From: Croceicoccus estronivorus
GTDB taxonomy: Bacteria; Pseudomonadota; Alphaproteobacteria; Sphingomonadales; Sphingomonadaceae
Direction: 5' to 3'
Length of the DNA: 64,000 nucleotides
Assembly: GCF_001625325.1 (NCBI RefSeq)
Contig: NZ_JRQQ01000002.1
Location: 186,001 to 250,000, forward strand
Numbering within the stretch: the stretch's first letter is position 1; the number at the start of each line of letters is the position of its first letter. Below the pieces are notes generated by a model. That model did not search any database. It was not told the DNA's origin and saw only the letters and a list, made by a program, of their open reading frames with translations. Made by a program: the position numbers and the translations under genes. Shown here piece after piece: positions 1 through 6,857 of the stretch.

Positions 1-1
1 C

Positions 2-1435
2 GGCCTGCACTTCTCACTGCGTGACCTGCTCTCGGTGAAGAAGATCGCGGTGCCCGGCGCCATAGTACAGATCCTGGTCGCCACCCTGTTGGGTATGGGA
101 CTGGCTCATGCGCTCGGCTGGACCATCGTCGCCGGTCTTGTCTTTGGCCTTGCCCTATCTGTGGCCAGTACGGTCGTGCTGTTGCGCGCTCTGGAAATTC
201 GCAGTCTGGTCCAAACCGAACGTGGACGCATCGCCGTTGGCTGGCTGATCGTCGAAGATCTCGTCATGGTGCTGGCACTGGTTATGCTTCCTGTGCTTGC
301 TGGCATCGCCAAGGGAGACGGGCAAGCCGGTGCGAGCACCATTCTGCTTCCATTGGCCATCACGTTTCTGAAAGTCGCGGGCTTCGTCGGGCTTATGTTG
401 CTCGTCGGACGTCGGATCATACCCGCCACTCTGCATTGGGCCGCGCATACCGGATCGCGCGAACTGTTCCGGTTGGCCGTTCTGTCCATTGCCTTGGGCG
501 TTGCGTTCGGCGCTGCCTATATTTTTGATGTTTCCTTCGCGCTCGGCGCCTTTTTCGCCGGCATGATTCTGGGAGAATCGCAGCTATCGCGAAGGGCGAC
601 CGAAGAAACCCTGCCCTTGCGGGATGCGTTCGCAGTGCTCTTCTTCGTATCGGTCGGCATGCTGTTCGACCCGTCCGTGGTGATTGATCGACCACTTCCC
701 CTGCTGGCGACAGTCGCCATCATCGTGCTGGGAAAGTCCTTGGCCGCATTCGTGATCGTTCGCTCGTTCGGACATAATAATACCAAGGCGCTGACCATCG
801 CGGCCAGCCTGGCGCAGATCGGCGAATTTTCCTTCATTCTGGCGGCACTCGGTACCCAACTCGGCGTCTTGCCGCCTGACGCACGCGATCTGATTCTTGC
901 GGGCGCGATCGTCTCGATATTCCTCAATCCCTTCATTTTTTCCGCCGTTGTCGCGCGGCAGGGAGATACGGGAAAGATCGAACCCTTGTCGCAGCCCGAA
1001 CCCGCCAAAGGACACATCATCCTCGTCGGCTATGGGCGGGTCGGAAGTCTGATCGCCGGAGAACTGAAGAAGGCCGGCAGATCGCTTGCGGTCATCGAAG
1101 AGCGGCCAGACCCTGTCCGGCAGGCGAAAGCAGACGGCATTGAATGCCTGAGCGGTAACGCGCTGGACCCGCTGATATTGCGGGCGGCGGGCATCGACGA
1201 CGCCAGTCATCTGTTACTCGCGATTCCCGAGGGGTTCGAAGCCGGTGCGATATGCGAACACGCACGCAAGCTGAACCCCGATACGCATGTGATCGCACGA
1301 GCTCATTCCGACGCGGAGGTCGAGCATCTACAGCGACTTGGTGTTCCGGACATCGTCATGGGTGAGCGAGAAATAGCAGCGCGCATGCTTTCGCTTGCCG
1401 CTCATCAGCTCCAGTCGTCGCCAGGGAAAGGATGA
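2..1435 (+). CDS. CPA2-family K+/H+ (monovalent cation:proton) antiporter, 5' truncated by window edge
   Basis: This is an inner-membrane cation:proton antiporter of the KefB/KefC/YbaL type. About 477 residues lie in the window and the frame is open to base 2, with the segment GLHFSLRDLLSVKK typical of the middle of the transporter domain, so the true start lies upstream. An internal GTG at 35 is not the start. Repeated hydrophobic helices fill roughly the first 310 residues. From about base 1010 a TrkA-N/RCK domain follows with the Rossmann motif GYGRVG, as expected for NAD(H)- or glutathione-gated control. K+/H+ exchange is family knowledge; ion choice cannot be read from sequence. Confidence 0.9.
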   Translation, partial: GLHFSLRDLLSVKKIAVPGAIVQILVATLLGMGLAHALGWTIVAGLVFGLALSVASTVVLLRALEIRSLVQTERGRIAVGWLIVEDLVMVLALVMLPVLAGIAKGDGQAGASTILLPLAITFLKVAGFVGLMLLVGRRIIPATLHWAAHTGSRELFRLAVLSIALGVAFGAAYIFDVSFALGAFFAGMILGESQLSRRATEETLPLRDAFAVLFFVSVGMLFDPSVVIDRPLPLLATVAIIVLGKSLAAFVIVRSFGHNNTKALTIAASLAQIGEFSFILAALGTQLGVLPPDARDLILAGAIVSIFLNPFIFSAVVARQGDTGKIEPLSQPEPAKGHIILVGYGRVGSLIAGELKKAGRSLAVIEERPDPVRQAKADGIECLSGNALDPLILRAAGIDDASHLLLAIPEGFEAGAICEHARKLNPDTHVIARAHSDAEVEHLQRLGVPDIVMGEREIAARMLSLAAHQLQSSPGKG

Positions 1436-1445
1436 ACCGTCCGCA

Positions 1446-1733
1446 ATGCAAAATCACATCGTTCATGACCCGAACGGGCCGGACCTTGAATTCGAGGGAG
1501 AATTGCTTCTGAAAGAAAATCACCACGACACCGGCTTCGTCGAAATATACAAAACGGCAGGCTCTCAATATGTGGTGAAACAGAACCTCTCATCCCGCCC
1601 AGGTTCTGTCGTCCTTCACGAGGTCCGGATTTACGAGACCCTGCGGGAAACAATCGAAAGCCTTGGTTTTGGAAAGGGCGCGAAGTCCATTGCTGCTCTG
1701 CTCGATTGTCCTTTGACCAAACAATTGGATTGA
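1446..1733 (+). CDS. Small protein of unknown function (95 aa)
   Basis: Unrecognised. The ATG at 1446 begins 11 bp after the antiporter stop; an earlier in-frame start at 1395 would overlap the antiporter by 41 bp and is less likely. The body (EFEGELLLKEN, then VEIYKTAGSQYVV) looks like a small beta-rich domain and faintly recalls the C-terminal part of EXLDI-type proteins. That resemblance is weak and no function is claimed. The C-terminal part is predicted helical. It sits at the edge of a stretch full of gene remnants, so it may itself be shortened. Confidence 0.5.
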   Translation: MQNHIVHDPNGPDLEFEGELLLKENHHDTGFVEIYKTAGSQYVVKQNLSSRPGSVVLHEVRIYETLRETIESLGFGKGAKSIAALLDCPLTKQLD

Positions 1734-1743
1734 TCGGCTTACA

Positions 1744-1881
1744 ATGCCCACAATCACGACCCTGGATGTGCGTATAAGCGGTATGCTGGCCGAGTTCGTC
1801 GCCAGCAATATAGGTGAAGGCGGCGCCTATACGAATGTCCGCCATCTTGTCCGTGCTTCCATCCTTCGGATTAACTCCTGA
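1744..1881 (+). pseudogene. ParD-like antitoxin N-terminal fragment (45 aa)
   Basis: The reading frame starts MPTITTLDVRISGMLAEFVA and continues with a GAYTNV turn, as in the ribbon-helix-helix half of ParD-type antitoxins. The conserved continuation (a helix usually ending with a DLIRRD-like motif) is replaced by HLVRASILRINS and a stop at residue 46, half the usual 80-90 residues. No ParE toxin follows. I read it as an antitoxin remnant. The assignment rests on pattern recognition of a short sequence. Confidence 0.45.
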
Positions 1882-1989
1882 AACGTGGTTGGCTTCGAAT
1901 TTGGATGCCTTTTTCAAATCACGGGTGCATGTTTTGACCGGATGTCGCCTTTCGGGCCGGGCCTTCGGTTTGCACCGGAGCTGACGCCC

Positions 1990-2112
1990 AGGTTAGCTCG
2001 AACGCCGACGAAGCAAGGGAAGCATCCGCACGAGAATCTCATCCTTATCGAACAAATGATGCTTGAGAGCACCAAAGACATGGAGAGCAAGAACGACGTA
2101 GTTCGCTTTGAC
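1990..2112 (-). pseudogene. Cytochrome b561 C-terminal remnant
   Basis: Read on the minus strand, this encodes YVVLALHVFGALKHHLFDKD followed by EILVRMLP. This is the signature end of cytochrome b561-type membrane proteins: a last helix with histidines, then a short basic or acidic loop and RMLP. Nothing upstream on that strand belongs to the gene, because the sequence switches at about 2105-2121 to an unrelated remnant on the other strand. Only about 40 codons survive. An intact protein would be a quinol-oxidising di-heme protein of about 180 residues. Confidence 0.6.
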
Positions 2113-2676
2113 CAGGCAAGCTCTATTACGAACACAAGGCGGCGGACAACATTCTCGGGCAGCAGATTCTGACATCTCTAGGGCTTCTGCATTTCGGCTG
2201 GTTCGGCGGCGAAGCGATTAAAATCGCCTATGGCTTGCTGGGCATAGGGCTTGCCTATCTGGCGGTTGGCGGCGTCAATATCTGGCTGGCGCGGCGGCGG
2301 GACAAGGGGCGTCCGGCAACCCATTGCGAACGCCTCTGGACCGCAACCGTCTGGGGACAACCCGTCGCAGTGGCATGCGCCGCGTTGGTGGCGTTGTTTA
2401 GCTTCCCTGGTCGCGCCCTTGATCTGGACTTGGAATATGATCAGCATTGCGGCGCTTGGCGCGGCCACCCTGTTTCCACCCGCAACGCTGTCACGGACCG
2501 GGCGTGCTGGAACGAACGGACTGTTGATCGCCCTTGCCGTCATCCATCCTCTCGTCATGGAAAGCGGATACAGAACGGCCTGGATCGTCGATGGCATTCT
2601 CGGACTCACTGGGCTTATCTTTTCGGCGACGATTATCGAAGCAAGGCCTTCCCTTGATAAAAACTGCGCGAATTGA
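2112..2676 (+). pseudogene. PepSY-associated TM helix protein, 5'-truncated and frameshifted
   Basis: From about 2121 the frame reads LYYEHKAADNILGQQ and then a hydrophobic segment with GLLGIGLAYLAVGGVNIWLA, as in the C-terminal half of PepSY-domain membrane proteins of siderophore-uptake or iron loci. Near 2395-2405 the coding switches frame: the continuation LIWTWNMISIAALGAA is in the next frame and runs to the stop at 2674-2676. The 5' half, with the PepSY domains, is missing. A gene broken both by truncation and frameshift is a pseudogene. Confidence 0.65.
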
Positions 2677-2678
2677 TA

Positions 2679-2696
2679 TATGTGTTTAGACACATA
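2679..2696. promoter_or_regulatory. Perfect inverted repeat, probable toxin-antitoxin operator
   Basis: TATGTGT-TTAG-ACACATA is a perfect dyad of 7-bp arms with a 4-bp spacer, 16 bp upstream of the antitoxin ATG. Ribbon-helix-helix antitoxins usually repress their own operon from such short palindromes; the assignment here is by position and symmetry. Confidence 0.6.
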
Positions 2697-2712
2697 AACG
2701 CATAGGTGACTT

Positions 2713-2973
2713 ATGGGCGAGCTGGCTCGGTGGAGTTTGAAAGTATCGCGGGAAACGGACATTGCACTTCGGACTTTGCTTGCCACGCGCGGCGGCAAAA
2801 AGGGCGATATGTCCCGGTTCGTGGAAGATGCGGTCAATCGAGAAGTGCTGCGAGAAACCGTTCGGGATATCCAGGCTCGCAATGCAGATGCTGATCCGGA
2901 TGAGTTGGAGCGGCTGATCGATGAAGAGGTCGGCGCCAGTCGGCAGTCTTTCTGGTCACAGGGCCATCACTAA
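2713..2973 (+). CDS. Ribbon-helix-helix antitoxin
   Basis: This 86-residue protein opens with WSLKVSRETDIALRTLLA, the beta strand and first helix of a CopG/Arc-like ribbon-helix-helix DNA-binding domain. SRFVEDAVNREVL forms the second helix, and the C-terminal half is acidic and likely binds the toxin. It should neutralise the PIN toxin encoded 3 bp downstream and repress the operon through the palindrome at 2679-2696. The ATG at 2713 is chosen because it gives the full RHH domain. Confidence 0.8.
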   Translation: MGELARWSLKVSRETDIALRTLLATRGGKKGDMSRFVEDAVNREVLRETVRDIQARNADADPDELERLIDEEVGASRQSFWSQGHH

Positions 2974-2976
2974 CAC

Positions 2977-3402
2977 GTGCGCGTCATTCTCGACACCAAT
3001 GTACTGTTGAGTGGACTCATATCCCCCAACGGGATCCCTGCCCGACTAATCGAAGCATGGCTGGATCGCAGGTTTGTGTTCGTCAGCCATGCGCTCCAAA
3101 TCGATGAGATCCGGGATGTCTCCCGGCGAGACAAGATACGCGCCCTGGTCCGCCCCGCCGAGGTTGGGCGATTGGTGAACCAAATTGGACTGGTGGCGGA
3201 CATGCCCGCCGACCTGCCCCATGTGAGGCGCTCGCCCGACCCACGGGATGATTTTCTCCTCGGCCTATGCGACGCCGGGAGAGCCGATTGGCTCGTCACG
3301 GGAAACAAGGACGATCTGCTCGCGCTCGAACGACATGGATCGAGCCGCATCGTCACCGCCGCCGCTCTGGCTGATGAACTGCGCATTGGCAAAGGGCGAT
3401 AG
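2977..3402 (+). CDS. PIN-domain ribonuclease toxin
   Basis: This 141-residue protein is a PIN toxin of the COG1569 type (putative toxin-antitoxin system toxin component, PIN family). The acidic metal-binding residues are in place: Asp6 (VILDTNVL), Glu44, Asp88/Asp91 (SPDPRDDF) and the later TGNKDDLL motif. PIN toxins cut RNA, often tRNA or rRNA, with Mg2+ or Mn2+; the target here is unknown. It starts with GTG at 2977, 3 bp after the antitoxin stop, so the two are co-translated. Confidence 0.85.
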   Translation: MRVILDTNVLLSGLISPNGIPARLIEAWLDRRFVFVSHALQIDEIRDVSRRDKIRALVRPAEVGRLVNQIGLVADMPADLPHVRRSPDPRDDFLLGLCDAGRADWLVTGNKDDLLALERHGSSRIVTAAALADELRIGKGR

Positions 3403-3572
3403 CTTCAAATTCAGCTCAGATAGGGCATAAAGTCCAACCCTATGCCGTCAGAATCAGCGGATCGCAACTGGACGTGAAACTGTGCCGTGGCCTGTTGGAA
3501 AACGTTGGTTTTCGGTGTTGCTCGATGTTAAGTTCGAAAGTGCAAAGACGCAGCTAGATGCCTGTATAAAAT
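3403..3572. other. Non-coding stretch left of the att site
   Basis: I see no gene, tRNA body or clear promoter here. A short match, GACGCA at 3547-3552, is complementary to the tRNA acceptor strand at 3632-3637. The intervening bases do not fold as a D arm, so this is not an intact tRNA. Confidence 0.5.
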
Positions 3573-3595
3573 GGGAATTTCTTCTCGAAATTCCC
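3573..3595. repeat. Perfect 9-bp hairpin next to the att site
   Basis: GGGAATTTC-TTCTC-GAAATTCCC is a perfect dyad with a 5-nt loop that touches the tRNA-derived sequence. The loop word TTCTC recurs immediately after the hairpin. It could be a terminator-like structure or a recombinase-associated structure; there is no T-run of the usual kind. Confidence 0.6.
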
Positions 3596-3597
3596 TT

Positions 3598-3642
3598 CTC
3601 TTAATCAGCGGGTCCTAGGTTCGAGCCCTAGTGCGTCCACCA
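3598..3642 (+). other. tRNA 3'-end fragment used as attachment site (att), tentatively tRNA-Lys(CTT)
   Basis: The sequence contains an anticodon loop-like CTCTTAA, a variable region, a T arm (CTAGG-TTCGAGC-CCTAG, 3615-3631), an acceptor strand TGCGTCC, A73 and an encoded CCA ending at 3642. The 5' half of a tRNA is missing upstream. A tRNA 3' end beside an integrase whose stop codon is 18 bp away is the classic product of site-specific integration. The amino acid is inferred only from the loop, with CTT as 34-36. No second copy of the full fragment was found in the window. Confidence 0.75.
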
Positions 3643-3659
3643 CTTTTCTTCCTTTACAA

Positions 3660-4787
3660 TCAAGAGTTTACGTCGAGGCCGGCGACAAGCTTGAGCCGCG
3701 GACGGCTCTCACTGTGACCATTTTTGTGACCTAGGCTTTCCAGCTTTTCCGGGCAGTTAGACTTTTTCGTGTCTGTGACCGGATTAATCAGCGGGTCTGT
3801 GCCCGGTAAAATCAGCTGGTCGGCATAGGGCTGGAGGTGCTTCACCGACATGTGCGCATAACGCCGCACCATCGACTCCGATTTCCATCCCCCCAGCTCC
3901 TGAAGCACCCAGGTGGGCACATCATTCTGCCGGAGCCAGGTCGCCCAGGTGTGCCGCAGATCGTGCCAGCGAAAATCCTCGATCCCGCAGGCCTTCAATG
4001 CGCCGCGCCAGGTCCGCGTATTCGCATTGGCAAGGCGCTTGCCCCGAAATGTGAACACATGAACCGGATGCTTGCCCTTCTGCCGCCGTAATACGCCAAG
4101 GGCCGCCTCGTTCAGGGGCACGCCGAGCGCCTCCCCGTTCTTGGTCTCGCCATATCCGATCGTGACGATGCGCCGGGTCATATCGACCTGATCCCATCGC
4201 AGATGGAGTATGTTGCCCTGACGCAGGCCGGTCGACAAAGCGAACAGCACCACCTCGCGCTGGTGTTCAGGAAGCCGACCCATGAGCTCAGCGGCCTGAT
4301 CATGGGTGAGAAACCGCACCCTGACCCGGCCACTGCGCGCATAGGTCTTGAACGCCGGCACATGCGCGATCCATTCCCATTCCCGCATCGCCTTCCGGAA
4401 GATCGCGCGGATGAGCGCGACATAGAGATCCTTGGTGCGATCGCTCTTGCGGGCGAAATGGCGCGATATGAGCCGGTCGATCATGTCCCTGCTCACCTGA
4501 TCCAATGTCTTGCCACGCAGATGCTTGGTGAACCACCGGATCCGGCTCACATCGTCCCGGTAGGACTTCTTGTGTGCCTTCTCCTTCAGCCACCGCAAAG
4601 CCGCCTCGTCCCAAGTCCGTTTCGGCTTCTGCTTCAGCCTGGCAAGGTCCCACAGCTCGGCCTTCAACTTGTCGTGAAATTCGAGCGCCTTCAGCCTGTC
4701 GGTCGTTCCAGTAGAGCGTCTAATGAGCGTTCCGTCAGGTGCTGTGAGCTTGACGTAGTATTTTCCTGCACGTTTCCAGAGTGCCAT
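3660..4787 (-). CDS. int: Tyrosine recombinase (phage-type integrase)
   Basis: This 375-residue site-specific recombinase probably inserted the element into the tRNA end at 3598-3642. The N-terminal arm-binding and SAM-like core regions span about residues 1-165. The catalytic domain follows with Arg in STGLRQGN, the HxxR box HDLRHTWATWL and the nucleophile Tyr in VRRYAHMS. The start MALWKRAG at 4787 is preceded by a strong GGAGG; an upstream in-frame start at 4883 lies inside the neighbouring small gene and is rejected. The 3' end adjoins the att site, as usual for ICE integrases. Confidence 0.9.
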   Translation of the reverse strand: MALWKRAGKYYVKLTAPDGTLIRRSTGTTDRLKALEFHDKLKAELWDLARLKQKPKRTWDEAALRWLKEKAHKKSYRDDVSRIRWFTKHLRGKTLDQVSRDMIDRLISRHFARKSDRTKDLYVALIRAIFRKAMREWEWIAHVPAFKTYARSGRVRVRFLTHDQAAELMGRLPEHQREVVLFALSTGLRQGNILHLRWDQVDMTRRIVTIGYGETKNGEALGVPLNEAALGVLRRQKGKHPVHVFTFRGKRLANANTRTWRGALKACGIEDFRWHDLRHTWATWLRQNDVPTWVLQELGGWKSESMVRRYAHMSVKHLQPYADQLILPGTDPLINPVTDTKKSNCPEKLESLGHKNGHSESRPRLKLVAGLDVNS

Positions 4788-5008
4788 AATGCCTCCTTTC
4801 GTTGGGCACCTGACTGCATTCGTGCAGGCGCAGAGTAGCCCGAGCGAATCCACGCGACAAGTTCGCCTTCCAGAAAGCGCCACTGGCGCCCGACGCGGGC
4901 CGCCGGAATGCGGCCCTCGGCCAGCAAATTGCGGATGGTGTTGGGGTGCACCTTGAGCAGCGCCGCCGCTTCCCGGATGGTCAGAACGCGCTCGGCTTCC
5001 TCGCCCAT
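4691..5008 (-). CDS. Excisionase-like helix-turn-helix protein
   Basis: This 105-residue protein has a MerR/excisionase-type HTH (VLTIREAAALLKVHPNTIRN, then GRIPAARVGRQWRF) in its first 60 residues, which matches the DNA-binding domain of Xis-like factors. It is located directly upstream of the integrase, and its last 97 bp overlap the integrase start in another frame. That overlap is long but the frame stays open to a normal stop. It probably directs excision or regulates int; the C-terminal tail has no known domain. Confidence 0.7.
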   Translation of the reverse strand: MGEEAERVLTIREAAALLKVHPNTIRNLLAEGRIPAARVGRQWRFLEGELVAWIRSGYSAPARMQSGAQRKEALWHSGNVQENTTSSSQHLTERSLDALLERPTG

Positions 5009-5010
5009 GG

Positions 5011-5322
5011 TCAGACCTGCAGCACCAATTGCGCGGTCATGCCTTCGGCGTCGGGGAACAGCATGGCGCTGAGCGGACAGAAGGGATCGTCGATCCGCAC
5101 CCGCCAATATTCACGGGGAGGCTCGGTGCGCGACAGGCGCTCCCAGGCATCGCCGATATGCTGCCAGCCCAGCATGACCCGGAACGCCGGAGCGTTGTCG
5201 TTGACCCGGTTATCATTGGGCACCAGACGGATCGCGCGCTGGATCGACAGGGTGTTGATCTCCCCTTCCCATCCGCCCTGCTTCGAGCGCCGGAAGCGAC
5301 CGATCGTCCGCTTGCGGGTCAT
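5011..5322 (-). CDS. DUF736 family protein
   Basis: This 103-residue protein has the DUF736 pattern: a short N-terminal strand region, NDNAPAFRVMLG, an aromatic YWRVRIDDP strand and a C-terminal valine-rich end. The family is carried almost exclusively by conjugative elements of alphaproteobacteria and has no proven biochemical role. Its start overlaps the DUF2274 stop by 4 bp, so it is the last gene of the trb operon here. A second DUF736 gene lies at 10418-10750. Confidence 0.7.
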   Translation of the reverse strand: MTRKRTIGRFRRSKQGGWEGEINTLSIQRAIRLVPNDNRVNDNAPAFRVMLGWQHIGDAWERLSRTEPPREYWRVRIDDPFCPLSAMLFPDAEGMTAQLVLQV

Positions 5323-5540
5323 GTCCCCGCCTCCATGTCCTTGCGCGCCTTGGCAAAGGCACGATCGCTGGCCAGAAAGCTCTCGAGCATGGCGGGCACA
5401 AGGTCCGCCACTTCGGCCTTGTCGCCATAGGTCCGGTTGTAGATCGTCGCATAGTCGCCGAGCGCCTGGGCGAGATCGGGCGTGATGGTGATGGCCAGTT
5501 TGACCGGTGTCCGGTCGGGCAGTTTGGCGAGCTTGAGCAT
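5319..5540 (-). CDS. DUF2274 family protein
   Basis: This 73-residue protein (MLKLAKLPDRTPVKLAITI, then LGDYATIYNRTYG and a C-terminal helix) matches the small DUF2274 proteins that follow trbI in conjugative operons. The N-terminal strand plus two helices suggests a ribbon-helix-helix-like fold, but DNA binding is not shown. It lies 15 bp after trbI and overlaps the DUF736 gene by 4 bp. Confidence 0.75.
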   Translation of the reverse strand: MLKLAKLPDRTPVKLAITITPDLAQALGDYATIYNRTYGDKAEVADLVPAMLESFLASDRAFAKARKDMEAGT

Positions 5541-5555
5541 CGCGGCTCTCCTTGT

Positions 5556-6857
5556 CTAGCGAGCGCCCGCCCAGGGCCGCAGCACGATGTCCTTGTGGAC
5601 GATCACGCGCAGCGGCCATCCGGGACGGACGGTGATGGTGGGCTGGATATTGAGGTTCTTCGAGACGATCTGCTGCCCCGCCTGATTGGCGGATTGCTGG
5701 GTCGATTGCCGGATCGCGCGGACAAGATCGCTCTCGTCGCTGCCGAGCGTGAGTTCGGTGCCGACGCCGAGCAGCGTCGAGAGCGCGACGCCCTTGAGCA
5801 ATTGCCAGCTATGGAAGTCGACCTTGTCGGCGAGGCCCGCATAACCGGCACTGTCGGTGGCAGGCAGATTGTCTATCTGGACCGAACTGCCATCGGGCAG
5901 GATGATCCGCTGCCACACCAGCAAGGCGCGCCGCTGGCCGAAAGCCACGACGCTGTCATAGCTGCCGATCAGTCGCGAGCCTTGCGGAATGAGCAGGATA
6001 CGCCCGGTCACGGTATCGAAGACCGGTTCGGTCACTTGCGCCACCACCATGCCCGGAAGATCGGAATTAAGCCCCGTCATCAGGCTGGCGGCGATGACGC
6101 TGCCCGCCATCAGTTGATAGGGCGATGCCGGGATCTGCAGCGCATGGGCATTGGTGATGCCGGCCGACGCCTGGCTCCCGACAAAGTCGAGCTTGCGCTG
6201 TTGGTTGTTCTGGTCCCGCTCCGGATCGAGCGCGAGACGCCCCGCCTGCTCGCTCTGGCCTGGCGCTGCGCTGCCTGTGGGCGTGCTGTCCGCACCTGTG
6301 ACCGGCGCCGCTGCACCCCGCCCAGACGACTGGACCATGACGCCTGCTTCGCGGGCCTGCGCCGCCTGGGCAGCGATCCGCTGACGCTCAGCCTCGGCGG
6401 CCTGCTCCTCCATGGTCATAGACGGCGGCATGGCGCCCCGATCGGTTGCCGGATCGATACCGAGACCACGCTGGTGCTCGAGGATCGGTCGACCCAGATC
6501 GCCGGGCAGCGGATCGCCCAGCACCGGAACACCGGGCGGCAACTCGCCATAGGTTCCCGGCAGATTGGCGACGGCATCGGCGGGCGTGCGCCGGTCCGCA
6601 ACAGCCTTCTCATCACCGGTGGCGACCACCTGCAACGTCTTCGGCCCCAGCGCCATCCAGGCGACACCGGCGATGGCGAGCGAAGCACAAGCGGCTCCGC
6701 CGATGATCACACCGCGCCGGAACCTGACGACGCGCCGGGGGGCGGCGCGCAGGACGAGCCTTTCCGCATTCTGCTTGGACGGTTCAGGCGGCTGCGCTGT
6801 GGATTCACCGCCAAGACGCGGGTCCGGACCCGCGTCATCCTTGTCAGGCTTGCTCAT
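5556..6857 (-). CDS. trbI: Conjugal transfer protein TrbI (VirB10-like)
   Basis: TrbI spans the cell envelope and forms part of the type IV secretion core. The 433 residues show a cytoplasmic N-terminus, one membrane segment at about residues 49-70, a proline-rich periplasmic linker, and the C-terminal VirB10 domain (GSRLIGSYDS, RIILPDGSSVQI, KGVALSTLLGVG). The length is normal. It overlaps trbG by 4 bp (stop/start), so trbF-trbG-trbI are translationally coupled. The gene appears intact although most of the upstream transfer operon is gone. Confidence 0.9.
   Translation of the reverse strand: MSKPDKDDAGPDPRLGGESTAQPPEPSKQNAERLVLRAAPRRVVRFRRGVIIGGAACASLAIAGVAWMALGPKTLQVVATGDEKAVADRRTPADAVANLPGTYGELPPGVPVLGDPLPGDLGRPILEHQRGLGIDPATDRGAMPPSMTMEEQAAEAERQRIAAQAAQAREAGVMVQSSGRGAAAPVTGADSTPTGSAAPGQSEQAGRLALDPERDQNNQQRKLDFVGSQASAGITNAHALQIPASPYQLMAGSVIAASLMTGLNSDLPGMVVAQVTEPVFDTVTGRILLIPQGSRLIGSYDSVVAFGQRRALLVWQRIILPDGSSVQIDNLPATDSAGYAGLADKVDFHSWQLLKGVALSTLLGVGTELTLGSDESDLVRAIRQSTQQSANQAGQQIVSKNLNIQPTITVRPGWPLRVIVHKDIVLRPWAGAR

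Noticed and set aside
3546-3642. A complete long tRNA or tmRNA ending at the CCA
   Set aside because: GACGCA can pair with the acceptor strand, but there is no D arm, no GG of the D loop and no matching anticodon stem; only the 3' end is tRNA-like.
4691-5107. Longer start for the excisionase-like protein at 5107
   Set aside because: The extra 33 residues overlap the DUF736 gene and have a shadow-frame composition; the HTH domain begins right after Met at 5008.
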